A stretch of 64,000 nt of DNA, taken from positions 62,001 through 126,000 of the forward strand of contig JAGIAH010000004.1 in the NCBI GenBank assembly GCA_017744915.1. The letters are read 5' to 3'. Source of the stretch: Agrobacterium tumefaciens. Lineage in GTDB: Bacteria; Pseudomonadota; Alphaproteobacteria; Rhizobiales; Rhizobiaceae. The position numbers were made by a program, and so were the translations under genes. The notes beneath the pieces are model-generated. The model ran no database searches, had not been told where the DNA came from, and saw only the letters and a program-made list of their open reading frames with translations. Positions 43,753 to 53,545 of this stretch are shown one piece after another; positions within the stretch are counted from its first letter, which is position 1, and each line of letters opens with the position of its first letter.

Positions 43753-44820
43753 ATGGAATACAACGCCTTTTTTCCGCCCCACGAGGGACTGCGATTGAAA
43801 GATATCGCAGTCCGTTTTGGGGCGGAACTGTCTGATGAAACGGCAGGGGAGCGGATCATTCGGTCCGTTGCGCCGGTCTACCGGGCAAAACCGGACCAGC
43901 TCTGTTATATTCTTTCGCGCAAGAGCCGCGATGAGCTGCAAACCTGCGAAGCTGGCGCCGTCATTTGTGACGCGGCGCTTGTAGACATGCTTCCGTCTCA
44001 CACCCCTGCGCTGATATCGAAAAACCCGCACACGCTTTTTGCGCAGGTTGGTGCCATGCTGCATCCTTCCGCCATGCGTCCCGGTCCGATAGCGCGGATG
44101 GAAGCTGAAATTTCTCATGCGGCACATGTCGATCCATCGGCGAAGCTGGAGGCTGGTGTCATCGTCGAGTCGCTCGCGGTGATCGGGGCTGGCGCCCATA
44201 TCGGCGCCGGCACGCGGATCGGCCCCGGCGTCATCATCGGGCAGGATGTGCAGATCGGGCGCGATTGCACCATTGCCGGCGGCGCAAGCGTTCTTGCCGC
44301 GCTCATCGGTAATAATGTGATTATCCATAATGGTGCGCGCATCGGTCAGGACGGGTTCGGTTATGCGCCCGGTCCGCGCGGCATGCTGAAGATCGTGCAG
44401 ATCGGCCGGGTGATCATCCAGGACAATGTCGAGATCGGCGCCAACACCACGATCGATCGCGGCACCATGGATGACACGGTCATCGGCGAAGGCACCAAGA
44501 TCGACAACCAGGTCCAGATCGGCCACAACGTTCGCATCGGCCGCCATTGCGGCATCGTCAGCAAGGTCGGCATTGCGGGCAGCACCCGCATCGGCGACGG
44601 TGTGATGATTGGTGGCGCGGCCGGCATCAATGGCCATATCACCATTGGCGACGGCGTGCAGATCGCGGCGATGAGCGGTGTTGTGGCGGACGTACCGGCA
44701 GGCGCCCGTTATGGCGGAACGCCTGCGCGTCCGATGAAATATTTCCTGCGCGACATGGCCGAAATTCTGGCACGCGCTGAAGGGCGTGATAAAAAAACAG
44801 GAGAGAAAAATAATGACTGA
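43753..44820 (+). CDS. lpxD: UDP-3-O-acylglucosamine N-acyltransferase
   Basis: LpxD adds the N-linked 3-hydroxyacyl chain in the third step of lipid A synthesis. The 355-residue protein has an N-terminal uridine-binding domain (1-110), then left-handed beta-helix hexapeptide repeats (about 115-320, for example [20 protein letters not shown]) with the catalytic His in the [11 protein letters not shown] stretch. Its last eight bases overlap the fabZ start. Confidence 0.96.
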   Translation: MEYNAFFPPHEGLRLKDIAVRFGAELSDETAGERIIRSVAPVYRAKPDQLCYILSRKSRDELQTCEAGAVICDAALVDMLPSHTPALISKNPHTLFAQVGAMLHPSAMRPGPIARMEAEISHAAHVDPSAKLEAGVIVESLAVIGAGAHIGAGTRIGPGVIIGQDVQIGRDCTIAGGASVLAALIGNNVIIHNGARIGQDGFGYAPGPRGMLKIVQIGRVIIQDNVEIGANTTIDRGTMDDTVIGEGTKIDNQVQIGHNVRIGRHCGIVSKVGIAGSTRIGDGVMIGGAAGINGHITIGDGVQIAAMSGVVADVPAGARYGGTPARPMKYFLRDMAEILARAEGRDKKTGEKNND

Positions 44821-45280
44821 AGAAACGAAGACGACGCTTGGCGCGGCTGACATTCTGGAAGTCATGAAGCTTTTGCCGCATCGTTACCCGTTCCTGCTGA
44901 TCGACAAGATCATCGAGATCGACGGTAATAATTCGGCGATCGGCATCAAGAATGTGACGGTCAACGAACCGCATTTCACCGGCCATTTCCCGGACCGGCC
45001 GATCATGCCGGGCGTTCTGATCGTCGAAGCCATGGCCCAGACAGCAGGTGCGATATGCGCTCGCAGCCAGGGCGAGGGTGGTCACCTGGTTTACTTCATG
45101 ACGATCGACAATGCGCGTTTCCGCAAACCCGTGATCCCCGGTGATCGTCTGGAAATCCATGTCACCAAGCAGCGTCAGCGCGGTAATGTCTTCAAGTTCC
45201 ATTGCGAAGCGAAGGTGGACGGTGCGCTGGTGGCGGAGGCAGATGTCGGCGCCATGATGATCCCCGAGGACCAGCAATGA
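44813..45280 (+). CDS. fabZ: 3-hydroxyacyl-ACP dehydratase
   Basis: FabZ dehydrates 3-hydroxyacyl-ACP. The 155-residue sequence holds the catalytic His and Glu in [20 protein letters not shown], and the substrate-controlling [15 protein letters not shown] 44813 overlaps the lpxD stop (ATGACTGA). Its position between lpxD and lpxA fits competition between FabZ and the Lpx acyltransferases for 3-hydroxyacyl-ACP. It overlaps lpxA by four bases. Confidence 0.97.
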   Translation: MTEETKTTLGAADILEVMKLLPHRYPFLLIDKIIEIDGNNSAIGIKNVTVNEPHFTGHFPDRPIMPGVLIVEAMAQTAGAICARSQGEGGHLVYFMTIDNARFRKPVIPGDRLEIHVTKQRQRGNVFKFHCEAKVDGALVAEADVGAMMIPEDQQ

Positions 45281-46092
45281 GCACGATCGCGGCCTCGGCC
45301 AGAATTCACCCGACGGCCGTCATCGAAGACGGAGCGGTCATCGGTGAAAACGTTGTCGTCGGTGCGCTTGCCTATGTCGGACCGAAGGTAACGCTGCATG
45401 ACGATGTCCGGCTGCACAACCACGCCGTGGTGTCCGGCCTCACCGTCATCGGCCGCGGTTCGGTCATTCATCCCATGGCGGTTATCGGCGGTACGCCGCA
45501 GGCGGTTCGCCACGACGGTTCGGAAACGACGCTCGAGATCGGTGAGCGTTGCATCATGCGCGAAGGCGTGACGATGAATGCCGGCAGTTCCGATGGCGGC
45601 GGCAAGACGATTATTGGCGACGACAATCTCTTCCTGGCCAATTCACATGTGGCGCATGATTGCCGCCTCGGCAGCCATATCATCCTGTCCAATAATGTGA
45701 TGCTGGCGGGCCATGTCACCATCGAGGACCGCGCCATACTGGGCGGTGGTTGCGCCGTGCATCAGTTCACCCGCATCGGCCGTCAGGCCTTTATCGGCGG
45801 GCTGTCGGCGGTCAATTACGATGTGATCCCTTACGGTATGCTGAACGGCAATCCCGGCATCCTCGGTGGCCTGAATGTCGTGGGCATGACGCGCGCGGGC
45901 ATCGAGCGCGCGGATATCCACAAGGTCAGACGCGTCTACAAGGCGATTTTCGAGGCCGAGGGTACGATCCGCGGCAATGCGGCGGCCATCGACCGCAATG
46001 ACTATCTGGATTGCCCGCAGGCGCTTGAAGTCATCGATTTCATCGGCGCGGGCACCGATCGCGCGATTTCTTCGCCCAACCGGGGCAAGTGA
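45277..46092 (+). CDS. lpxA: UDP-N-acetylglucosamine acyltransferase
   Basis: LpxA catalyses the first step of lipid A synthesis. The 271-residue hexapeptide-repeat protein starts [20 protein letters not shown] and carries the conserved region around the catalytic His ([14 protein letters not shown]) and [19 protein letters not shown]. The ATG at 45277 lies inside the end of fabZ (ATGA). Confidence 0.97.
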   Translation: MSTIAASARIHPTAVIEDGAVIGENVVVGALAYVGPKVTLHDDVRLHNHAVVSGLTVIGRGSVIHPMAVIGGTPQAVRHDGSETTLEIGERCIMREGVTMNAGSSDGGGKTIIGDDNLFLANSHVAHDCRLGSHIILSNNVMLAGHVTIEDRAILGGGCAVHQFTRIGRQAFIGGLSAVNYDVIPYGMLNGNPGILGGLNVVGMTRAGIERADIHKVRRVYKAIFEAEGTIRGNAAAIDRNDYLDCPQALEVIDFIGAGTDRAISSPNRGK

Positions 46093-46095
46093 GCC

Positions 46096-46977
46096 GTGAC
46101 AGGCGGCGGGCGTCTCGCCATCGTGGCCGGCAGCGGCCAGTTGCCGCTTTATGTGGCGGTCGCCGCCCGTGAGATGGGCGAGAACCCCTTCATCGTGCGC
46201 TTGCGCGATGATTCCCGTTTCGACTGGAGCGGTTTTGACAATGCCGTCATCAGCGTTGGCGATGTCGCCGGGCTTGGTCGTCTGCTGCGCGAAAACCAGG
46301 TAGATCGTGTCGTGCTGTCTGGTGGTGTCGCCCGGCGGCCGGAATGGCGCGAAATCCGCCCCACAGCCGGCATCCTGCTGAAATTGCCATCCATCGTCAA
46401 AACGCTGCTTTCGGGCGGCGACGATGCGGTTCTGCAGATGGTGATCAAGATCATCAGCACGCTCGGCGCAAAGGTCATCGGCGCGCACGAGATTGCGCCC
46501 GGCCTTTTGGCAACGACCGGCCCTTTCGGCGGGCAGAAACCTGCCGAAGAGGATCAGAAGGATATTCGCAAGGCTGCCGAGGCGGCGCTTGCGCTTGGCA
46601 AGCTCGATGTCGGGCAGGGGGCGGTCTCCGTTGGCGGCCGTATCGTGGCGCTGGAAGGCGTCGAGGGTACGGATGCCATGCTGGCGCGCGTCGCGGCGTT
46701 GCGTGCCGAAGGCCGCATATCGCCACGCCGTAAGGGTGTGCTGGTCAAGCTCTGCAAGCCGCAGCAGGATGTGCGCGCCGATCTGCCGACCATCGGCATC
46801 GAAACCGTGGAAAACGCGAAAAAAGCCGGGCTGGCGGGCATTGCTGTCGAAGCCGGGCGAGCATTGGTGCTTGATCGCGAGGCGATGTTGAAAGCGGCGG
46901 ATGAGGCGGGCATATTCGTCTGCGGCATCGATACGTCACTCGGTGGCGACATGGTTGGCGGAGACATGAACGCATGA
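46096..46977 (+). CDS. lpxI: UDP-2,3-diacylglucosamine pyrophosphatase LpxI
   Basis: LpxI (formerly DUF1009) hydrolyses UDP-2,3-diacylglucosamine to lipid X in alphaproteobacteria, replacing LpxH of E. coli. The 293-residue protein begins LAIVAGSGQLPLYVAVAARE, and contains the C-terminal segment GIAVEAGRALVLDREAMLKAAD. The start is GTG 46096, three bases after the lpxA stop. Its position between lpxA and lpxB is the standard alphaproteobacterial arrangement. Confidence 0.96.
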   Translation: MTGGGRLAIVAGSGQLPLYVAVAAREMGENPFIVRLRDDSRFDWSGFDNAVISVGDVAGLGRLLRENQVDRVVLSGGVARRPEWREIRPTAGILLKLPSIVKTLLSGGDDAVLQMVIKIISTLGAKVIGAHEIAPGLLATTGPFGGQKPAEEDQKDIRKAAEAALALGKLDVGQGAVSVGGRIVALEGVEGTDAMLARVAALRAEGRISPRRKGVLVKLCKPQQDVRADLPTIGIETVENAKKAGLAGIAVEAGRALVLDREAMLKAADEAGIFVCGIDTSLGGDMVGGDMNA

Positions 46978-48158
46978 CGGCGGCACTCAAAGTGGCGGTT
47001 ATTGCCGGTGAGGTGTCCGGCGATCTTCTCGGCGCGGATCTGATCCGGTCGCTTAAAGTCCAATATCCGGGTCCTGTGGAGCTGGTGGGCGTTGGCGGCG
47101 AAGCGCTGGAGGCGCAGGGGCTCACCTCGCTGTTCGATTATTCCGAACTTTCCATCATGGGCTTCACGCAGGTTCTCAAGAAGCTGCCGAAGCTCATTGC
47201 GCGGATCAACCAGACTGCGCAGGCGATCATTGCCGCAAGGCCGGATGTTCTGCTGATCATCGACAGTCCGGATTTCACCCATCGCGTCGCGAAAAAAGTC
47301 CGCAAGCAATTGCCGCAGCTGCCGGTCGTCAATTATGTCTGCCCTAGCGTTTGGGCGTGGAAGGAATATCGCGCCACCGCGATGTTGTCCTATGTCGATC
47401 ACGTTCTGGCGCTGCTGCCCTTCGAGCCGGAGGCAATGCGCCGCCTTGGCGGCCCGCCGACAACCTTCGTTGGCCATCGCCTGAGCGTTGATCCCGATGT
47501 GCTGGCGGTGCGGCAGAGGCGAGCGGAGCGGCCTCTGCCGGAACAGGGCCAGTCGAAGACCATTCTTCTCCTGCCGGGATCACGCTCCACCGAAACGACA
47601 CGGCTGATGGAGCCATTTCAGCAGGCGGCAAGAGCCTTCGTGGAACGCAACGGCCCGACCCGTTTCGTGCTGCCCACCGTTCAGCGTCAGGAAAACCGTC
47701 TCCGTGAACTGGCCGCGACATGGCCGGAAGATGTCAGGCCCGAGATCGGCATAGATCCCGCCTTCAAGTGGAATGCGTTTGCGCAGGCCGATGCGGCCAT
47801 AGCCGCTTCCGGCACTGTCATTCTCGAACTGGCGCTGGCCGGTGTGCCGACAATTTCCGTCTACAAGACAGACTGGATTTTCACCATGCTGAGCAAGCGG
47901 GTGAAGACCTGGACGGGCGCACTGCCGAACCTGATTGCGGACTATGCCGTGGTGCCGGAATATTTCAACGAAGTGGTCCGGGCAGGTTCGATGCTGCGCT
48001 GGGCCGAACGCCTGTCTTCCGATACCATCGAACGACAGGCGATGCTGGAAGGTTATGCGCTGGTGCAGCAGCGTCTGCGCACGGACGTCCCCCCAGGCGA
48101 AACCGGTGCGGCCATCCTTCTCGATGTCCTGAAGAGCAAAGATAGCCGCTCAGCCTGA
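46974..48158 (+). CDS. lpxB: Lipid-A-disaccharide synthase
   Basis: LpxB joins lipid X and UDP-diacylglucosamine. The 394-residue GT19 glycosyltransferase begins VAVIAGEVSGDLLGADLIRS and has SFDSPDFTHRVAK-like (IIDSPDFTHRVAKK) and LLPGSRSTETTRLMEPF nucleotide-binding motifs, and a C-terminal AAIAASGTVILELALAGVPT. It overlaps lpxI by four bases and ends the lipid A operon. Confidence 0.97.
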   Translation: MTAALKVAVIAGEVSGDLLGADLIRSLKVQYPGPVELVGVGGEALEAQGLTSLFDYSELSIMGFTQVLKKLPKLIARINQTAQAIIAARPDVLLIIDSPDFTHRVAKKVRKQLPQLPVVNYVCPSVWAWKEYRATAMLSYVDHVLALLPFEPEAMRRLGGPPTTFVGHRLSVDPDVLAVRQRRAERPLPEQGQSKTILLLPGSRSTETTRLMEPFQQAARAFVERNGPTRFVLPTVQRQENRLRELAATWPEDVRPEIGIDPAFKWNAFAQADAAIAASGTVILELALAGVPTISVYKTDWIFTMLSKRVKTWTGALPNLIADYAVVPEYFNEVVRAGSMLRWAERLSSDTIERQAMLEGYALVQQRLRTDVPPGETGAAILLDVLKSKDSRSA

Positions 48159-48324
48159 TCACATCTTCATGTTCGAGGTGCCGGAATTGCGGTTCGCCAG
48201 CGGGCGAAGCTCACGGCCATCCTGCTGCGGATCGAGGCAGACGAGGGGCCTGTTTTAACGCATTTGATCGTTAGGGCGGCAGGCAATGCACCGTCAAATG
48301 GCCAATAGTCTCTAGATTTACGTC

Positions 48325-48340
48325 TGGCACGGCTCTTGCT
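48325..48340 (+). promoter_or_regulatory. Sigma-54 (RpoN) promoter
   Basis: TGGCACG (48325-48331), four bases, then TTGCT (48336-48340). Every conserved position of the YTGGCACGrNNNTTGCW consensus is met, including the C before the motif. The GG and GC are correctly spaced for -24 and -12. The predicted start of transcription, 12 bases on, is about 48351, one base before the ATG of the GntR gene. Confidence 0.83.
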
Positions 48341-48344
48341 TTCA

Positions 48345-48360
48345 ATCTTGTATGCAAGAT
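48345..48360 (+). promoter_or_regulatory. Palindromic operator covering the GntR gene's start codon
   Basis: ATCTTG and CAAGAT are exact complements around TATG (48345-48360). The core TTGTATGCAA is one base away from the TTGTATACAA type of site used by several FCD-subgroup GntR regulators. It overlaps both the predicted transcription start and the ATG at 48352, so autorepression is the simplest reading. Confidence 0.65.
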
Positions 48361-49062
48361 AGCCATACATCCGAAAGCGCCCAGAGCGCGGTAGAAGACG
48401 CCATCATCTCCGGCATTCTCTCCGCGCGCATTCGTCCGGGCACCCGCCTCAGCGAGAACCAGCTCGCCAGCCTTTTTGGCGTGTCACGCACGCGCATCCG
48501 CGAGGCGATGATGCGGCTTGAAACGCGTGGCATCGTCACCGTCAGTCCGCGTCGCGGCTGGTTCGTGGTGGAGCCTTCTGCGGAAGAATCCATCAAGGTC
48601 TATGAGGCGCGCCGCATCATTGAATATGGGCTTCTGCGCAATCTTTCCGTTGTCAGCCCGGAAGGCATCTCCATCCTTGCCGGTCACCTCGACGAGGAGA
48701 AGGCGGCCATCGCCAAGGGTGATCGCCAGCGCCTGACCTGCCTGATGGGTGATTTCCATATCCGCATCGCGGAAATCGCCGGAAACGACATCATCGTCGA
48801 AACGCTCCGAGACCTGACCGCCAGAACCATCCTCATCTCCATGCTCTATCAGTCTGATTTCCATGCGCAGCAATCGCATGACGGGCACTGCCGCATCTTC
48901 GAGGCGATCCAGGCAGCCGATTTCCACGCCGCCGCCGAACTCGCCATCCGCCACCTCGATGAGGTCGAAACCGGTCTCGATCTCACCCGCAGGCCGGACC
49001 CGCTCTACGAGCTTCGCAATTCCCTTTCACTGCAGCCGCTTTTCTCAAGCCCCAAGGAGTAG
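48352..49062 (+). CDS. GntR-family (FCD subgroup) transcriptional regulator
   Basis: The 236-residue protein has an N-terminal GntR winged helix (residues 10-75; LSENQLASLFGVSRTRIREAM) and an all-helical FCD effector domain with metal-binding-type residues (GDFHIRIAEIAGN, GHCRIFEAI). The start is bounded: an in-frame TAG lies 39 bases upstream with no ATG, GTG or TTG between. No Shine-Dalgarno sequence is present. It lies 6 bases before the ABC transporter genes and presumably controls them. Confidence 0.9.
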   Translation: MQDSHTSESAQSAVEDAIISGILSARIRPGTRLSENQLASLFGVSRTRIREAMMRLETRGIVTVSPRRGWFVVEPSAEESIKVYEARRIIEYGLLRNLSVVSPEGISILAGHLDEEKAAIAKGDRQRLTCLMGDFHIRIAEIAGNDIIVETLRDLTARTILISMLYQSDFHAQQSHDGHCRIFEAIQAADFHAAAELAIRHLDEVETGLDLTRRPDPLYELRNSLSLQPLFSSPKE

Positions 49063-49068
49063 TCTCCC

Positions 49069-49854
49069 ATGTTGTCCAGACGTTCATTGCTTGCCATTGC
49101 CGCGATTTCCGCAACGATTGGTTTTTCATCTGCTGCCCTTGCCGATACGCTCGGCGATATCACCTCCCGCGGCACGATCCGCGTTGCCGTCCCACAGGAT
49201 TTTCCGCCCTTCGGTAGCGTCGGTACGGATATGGCCCCACAGGGCTATGATATCGATGTCGCCAATCTGATCGGCGAGAAGCTGGGCGTGAAGGTCGAGC
49301 TGGTGCCGGTCACCAGCGCCAACCGCGTTCCCTATCTGCAGACCAACAAGGTCGATCTCGTCATTTCGAGCCTCGGCAAGAACCCGGACCGTGAAAAGGT
49401 CATCGATTTCTCCACCGCCTATGCGCCTTTCTTCAACGGCGTGTTTGCTCCGGACTCGGTTACCGTCGCCAAGGCAGAAGATCTGGCGGGCAAGACCATC
49501 GGCGTCACCCGTGGCGCGGTCGAAGATCTGGAACTCACCAAGGTCGCTCCGGCCGACACGACCATCAAGCGTTACGAGGACAATAACGGCACCATCTCCG
49601 CCTTCCTCGCCGGCCAGGTGGAAGCCGTGGCCACTGGCAATGTCGTGGCTGCCGCCATTCTGGCCAAGAACCCGCCGAAGCGTCCCGAGCTGAAATTCCT
49701 GATCAAGAATTCCCCCTGCTATATCGGCCTGAACAAGGAACAGCCGGCACTGCTTGAAAAGGTCAACGCCATCATCGCGACTGCAAAGACCGATGGTTCG
49801 CTGAACACAATCGCACAGAAGTGGCTGAAAACCGATCTTCCGAAGGATCTCTGA
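49069..49854 (+). CDS. Polar amino acid ABC transporter substrate-binding protein
   Basis: The 261-residue periplasmic protein has a Sec signal peptide (MLSRRSLLAIAAISATIGF, cleavage after ALA) and the family-3 solute-binding sequence: GTIRVAVPQDFPPFG, GYDIDVANLIGEKLG and the DLVISSLGKNPDREK strand. One mature cysteine lies near the C-terminal lobe (NSPCYIG). The ligand within the polar amino acid group cannot be told from sequence. It is followed by two permeases and an ATPase. Confidence 0.93.
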   Translation: MLSRRSLLAIAAISATIGFSSAALADTLGDITSRGTIRVAVPQDFPPFGSVGTDMAPQGYDIDVANLIGEKLGVKVELVPVTSANRVPYLQTNKVDLVISSLGKNPDREKVIDFSTAYAPFFNGVFAPDSVTVAKAEDLAGKTIGVTRGAVEDLELTKVAPADTTIKRYEDNNGTISAFLAGQVEAVATGNVVAAAILAKNPPKRPELKFLIKNSPCYIGLNKEQPALLEKVNAIIATAKTDGSLNTIAQKWLKTDLPKDL

Positions 49855-49934
49855 TCAACCCGGCAAATCCACGCGCCGGTCCTGTCTGATCCCGGCCCGG
49901 CGCATGGTTTGTCCTCCCCGAAAGGAAACATCGG

Positions 49935-50606
49935 GTGAAATACACATTCGATTTTGGATGGCTTCTCGATTATTACCCGCAGATCGCCAAGGGCATTGCC
50001 GTCACGCTGGAATTGATCGCCGTCGGCGGCGTTCTTGGCATCACGCTTGGCATATTCTGCGCCTGGGTGCGCGCGCTCGGACCTAAATGGCTGCGGCCGC
50101 CGGTCGCGACCTATGTGGAACTCATTCGCAATACGCCATTTCTCATACAATTGTTTTTCATCTTTTTCGGCCTGCCGTCGCTTGGCCTGCAACTATCGGA
50201 ACTGAGTGCGGCCAACATCGCCATGGTGGTCAATCTCGGAGCCTATAGCTGCGAGATCATCCGTGCCGGCATTCAGGCAACGCCGAAGGGGCAGTTCGAA
50301 GCGGGGGCAAGTCTTGCCATGACCCGTTTCGAAACCTTCCGACATGTGGTGCTGGTGCCGTCCCTGCAACGCATCTGGCCGGCGCTGTCCTCGCAGGTGG
50401 TGATCGTCATGCTCGGCTCGTCGGTCGTATCGCAGATCGCGGCCGAGGATTTGACCTTCGCCGCCAATTTCATCCAGTCGCGCACCTTCCGCGCCTTCGA
50501 AGCCTACATGGTCTCCACCGTCATCTATCTCGTACTGGCCATTCTTCTCCGGCAGGTGCTTGTCATGGGCGGCAACCTTATCTTTCCGCGCAGGAGTGTC
50601 CGATGA
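49935..50606 (+). CDS. Amino acid ABC transporter permease (HisM/GlnP type)
   Basis: The 223-residue membrane protein has about five helices and the His/Glu/Gln/Arg/opine-type permease pattern: YVELIRNTPFLIQLFFIFFG, and the EAA-loop GIQATPKGQFEAGASLAMT. The start is GTG at 49935. It overlaps the second permease by four bases. Confidence 0.93.
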   Translation: MKYTFDFGWLLDYYPQIAKGIAVTLELIAVGGVLGITLGIFCAWVRALGPKWLRPPVATYVELIRNTPFLIQLFFIFFGLPSLGLQLSELSAANIAMVVNLGAYSCEIIRAGIQATPKGQFEAGASLAMTRFETFRHVVLVPSLQRIWPALSSQVVIVMLGSSVVSQIAAEDLTFAANFIQSRTFRAFEAYMVSTVIYLVLAILLRQVLVMGGNLIFPRRSVR

Positions 50607-51262
50607 TCGAATTCTCCACCTGGGATATTCTCAGAAACCTGTTGCTCGCCACGCGCTGGACCGTGCTGCTCTCGCTCGTTTCCTTTGCCGGCGGTGGCCT
50701 TGTGGCGCTGCTTCTGCTGTTCATGCGCATTTCCCGTAAAAAATCGATGCGGGCTTTCGCGCGTTATTATGTCGAGCTTTTCCAGGGCACGCCGCTGCTG
50801 ATGCAGCTCTTTATCGCCTTTTTCGGCCTTGGCCTGTTCGGCATCGACGTGCCGGCCTGGCTGGCGGCGGGCCTGACGCTGATCCTGTGGGCCGCTGCCT
50901 TCCTCACCGAAATCTGGCGCGGCTGCGTCGAATCCGTCGCCAAGGGGCAATGGGAGGCTTCGGCAAGCCTTGCCATGGGGCGTCTGCAGCAGATGCGTTA
51001 TGTCATCCTGCCGCAGGCCATGCGGGTGGCCATTCCGCCAACCGTCGGTTTCTTCGTCCAGGTCATCAAGGGCACGGCCGTGACCTCGATCATCGGCTTC
51101 GTGGAACTGTCCAAGGCAGGCACGGTCGTCACCAACGCCACCTTCCAACCCTTCACCGTTTATGGCCTCGTCGCCCTCATCTATTTCGCGCTGTGCTGGC
51201 CTCTGTCGAAGAGCAGCCAGATCCTCGAAAGGAAGCTCAATGTCGCTCATCGAAATCACTGA
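50603..51262 (+). CDS. Amino acid ABC transporter permease, second subunit
   Basis: The 219-residue membrane protein is a paralogue of the preceding permease: YVELFQGTPLLMQLFIAFFG and the EAA loop GCVESVAKGQWEASASLAMG. The pair would form the heterodimeric channel. Its last 23 bases overlap the start of the ATPase gene. Confidence 0.93.
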   Translation: MIEFSTWDILRNLLLATRWTVLLSLVSFAGGGLVALLLLFMRISRKKSMRAFARYYVELFQGTPLLMQLFIAFFGLGLFGIDVPAWLAAGLTLILWAAAFLTEIWRGCVESVAKGQWEASASLAMGRLQQMRYVILPQAMRVAIPPTVGFFVQVIKGTAVTSIIGFVELSKAGTVVTNATFQPFTVYGLVALIYFALCWPLSKSSQILERKLNVAHRNH

Positions 51263-51974
51263 AGTCCGTAAAAGCTATGGCAGCAACGAGGTTCTGAAAG
51301 GCATCAACCTTGATGTGGAGCCGGGTGAGGTCATCGCCATCATTGGCAAGAGCGGATCGGGAAAGTCGACCCTGCTTCGCTGCATCAACGGGCTGGAGAC
51401 GATATCGGCCGGTTCCATATCGGTCGCCGGTGCGCAGCTTCTCGAAGACGATCTGCATCTGAAAGCCCTGCGGCTGAAGGTCGGCATGATCTTCCAGCAA
51501 TTCAATCTCTTCCCGCACCAGACCGTCGGCGGCAATGTCATGCTGTCGCAGACCGTTGTGAAGAAGACGCCGAAACCGGAAGCGGAAGCCGTTGCCCGCA
51601 AGATGCTGGAACGGGTTGGGCTGGCGCATAAGTTCGACGCCTATCCCGATGAATTGTCCGGTGGTCAGCAGCAGCGTGTCGCCATTGCCCGTGCACTCGC
51701 CATGCAGCCGATCGCGCTTCTTTGCGACGAGATCACCTCGGCACTCGATCCCGAACTGGTCTCGGAGGTGCTGGCGGTGGTGCGTGAACTGGCCGGCGAA
51801 GGCATGACGCTTTTGATGGTGACGCATGAAATGAAATTTGCGCGCGACGTCTGTTCCCGCGTCGTTTTCATGCATGAGGGCAGGGTGCATGAAATCGGCC
51901 CGCCGGAAGAGGTGTTCTCCAATCCGGCCACGCCCGAACTCAAGCAGTTCCTGGGCGTTGCCGCGCGTCACTGA
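51240..51974 (+). CDS. Amino acid ABC transporter ATP-binding protein
   Basis: The 244-residue protein has Walker A GKSGSGKST at 36-44, the Q-loop (MIFQQFNLFPHQT), the signature LSGGQQQRVAIARAL, Walker B (LLCDEITSALDPE) and the H-loop (MVTHEMKFARDV). Typical of HisP/GlnQ. The Walker B segment reads CDEITSALDPE where most relatives have FDEPTSALDPE. The start ATG 51240 lies inside the permease end. A terminator follows. Confidence 0.95.
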   Translation: MSLIEITEVRKSYGSNEVLKGINLDVEPGEVIAIIGKSGSGKSTLLRCINGLETISAGSISVAGAQLLEDDLHLKALRLKVGMIFQQFNLFPHQTVGGNVMLSQTVVKKTPKPEAEAVARKMLERVGLAHKFDAYPDELSGGQQQRVAIARALAMQPIALLCDEITSALDPELVSEVLAVVRELAGEGMTLLMVTHEMKFARDVCSRVVFMHEGRVHEIGPPEEVFSNPATPELKQFLGVAARH

Positions 51975-52000
51975 GAACTATTGGGACGACGTTCAACAAA

Positions 52001-52032
52001 AAAGGCCGGCGGGTGAAAACCTGCCGGCCTTT
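52001..52032. terminator. Bidirectional terminator between the ABC operon and gltA
   Basis: AAAGGCCGGC (52001-52010) and GCCGGCCTTT (52023-52032) form a 10-bp stem, extended inward by G-C pairs, with A and T flanks. The ABC operon and gltA converge here, with 79 bases between stops. Confidence 0.9.
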
Positions 52033-52053
52033 GATCTTGCTGGGTTTCGTCGC

Positions 52054-53343
52054 TTAGCGCTTGGAAACCGGAACGTAGTCACGCTTGCCGGCGCCCGTAT
52101 AGAGCTGGCGCGGACGGCCGATACGCTGCTGCGGATCTTCGATCATTTCGTTCCACTGTGCGATCCAGCCGACGGTGCGGGCGAGAGCGAAGAGAACGGT
52201 GAACATGGTCGTGGGGAAGCCGAGCGCCTTCAGCGTGATGCCCGAATAGAAGTCGACGTTCGGGTAGAGCTTCTTTTCGACGAAGTAGGGGTCGGAAAGG
52301 GCGATCTTTTCCAGTTCCAGCGCGACCTGCATGATCGGATCGTCGGAGTTGCCGGTGGCTTCCAGCACTTCGTACATCGTCTTCTGCATGATCTTGGCGC
52401 GCGGGTCATAGTTCTTGTAGACGCGGTGACCAAAGCCCATCAGGCGGAACGGATCGTTCTTGTCCTTGGCGCGGGCGATATATTCCGGAATGCGGTCAAC
52501 CGTGCCGATTTCATTCAGCATGTTGAGCGCCGCTTCGTTGGCACCGCCGTGAGCCGGGCCCCAGAGGCAGGCGATACCAGCCGCGATACAGGCGAACGGA
52601 TTTGCACCCGACGAACCGGCAAGACGCACCGTGGAAGTGGAGGCGTTCTGCTCGTGATCGGCATGCAGGATGAAGATGCGGTCCATGGCGCGGGCCAGAA
52701 CCGGATCCACCTTGTAGTCCTCGCACGGCACGGCAAAGCACATGTGCAGGAAGTTGGAGGCGTAATCCAGATCGTTCTTCGGGTAAACGAAGGGCTGGCC
52801 GATATGGTACTTGTAAGCCATGGCGGCGATCGTCGGCATCTTCGCGATCATGCGCAGCGAGGCGACCATGCGCTGGTGCGGATCGGTGATGTCGGTGGAG
52901 TCGTGGTAGAAGGCCGAGAGAGCGCCGACCGTGCCGCACATGACGGCCATCGGATGCGCATCGCGACGATAGCCGGTGAAGAAGCGGCTCATCTGCTCAT
53001 GCACCATGGTGTGGCGCGTGACGCGGGTGTCGAAATCCTTCTTCTGTGCAGCCGTCGGCAGTTCGCCGTAAAGCAGCAGGTAGCAGGTTTCCAGGAAGTC
53101 GCCCTGTTCGGCAAGCTGCTCGATCGGGAAGCCGCGATGTAGCAGAACGCCCTCGTCACCATCGATATAGGTGATCTTGGATTCGCAGGAGGCCGTCGAC
53201 GTGAAACCCGGGTCGTAGGTGAAGGAGCCCGTGTGCTTGTAGAGCGTGGCGATATCGACGACGCTTGGTCCAATCGTGCCTTCCCTGACCGGGAGTTCCA
53301 CCTGCTTTTCGCCAAGTGTCACTGTAGCGCTTTTTTCCGTCAT
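52054..53343 (-). CDS. gltA: Citrate synthase
   Basis: Citrate synthase condenses acetyl-CoA and oxaloacetate. The 429-residue protein has the type II (hexameric, NADH-sensitive) layout: GYPIEQLAE-like [12 protein letters not shown], the catalytic His region [15 protein letters not shown], the [17 protein letters not shown] segment, and a C-terminal [20 protein letters not shown]. The ATG at 53341-53343 gives the usual 429-residue length. Confidence 0.98.
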   Translation of the reverse strand: MTEKSATVTLGEKQVELPVREGTIGPSVVDIATLYKHTGSFTYDPGFTSTASCESKITYIDGDEGVLLHRGFPIEQLAEQGDFLETCYLLLYGELPTAAQKKDFDTRVTRHTMVHEQMSRFFTGYRRDAHPMAVMCGTVGALSAFYHDSTDITDPHQRMVASLRMIAKMPTIAAMAYKYHIGQPFVYPKNDLDYASNFLHMCFAVPCEDYKVDPVLARAMDRIFILHADHEQNASTSTVRLAGSSGANPFACIAAGIACLWGPAHGGANEAALNMLNEIGTVDRIPEYIARAKDKNDPFRLMGFGHRVYKNYDPRAKIMQKTMYEVLEATGNSDDPIMQVALELEKIALSDPYFVEKKLYPNVDFYSGITLKALGFPTTMFTVLFALARTVGWIAQWNEMIEDPQQRIGRPRQLYTGAGKRDYVPVSKR

Positions 53344-53545
53344 ACTGATCCTCCGAGAACATGCGGGTGGAGGCGTTGAGACACGCCTCGCGGTTAAGCG
53401 TCTACCGATTAGCTATATGATCCTGGCGCCGATGCCAAGCTATCCAAAGGTCAAATTGTGCATTGCGGCAAACGCAATCGCGTTGCTTTCAGCTTTATCG
53501 GCAATAGCAATTCAATCTCGGTCAACGCATGGTTAAAGGAAAGCA

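Noticed and set aside
48286-48304. NtrC-like half-site (GCACC...) upstream of the sigma-54 promoter
   Set aside because: Only one half of the palindrome is recognisable and the distance to the promoter is short. Not enough to annotate.
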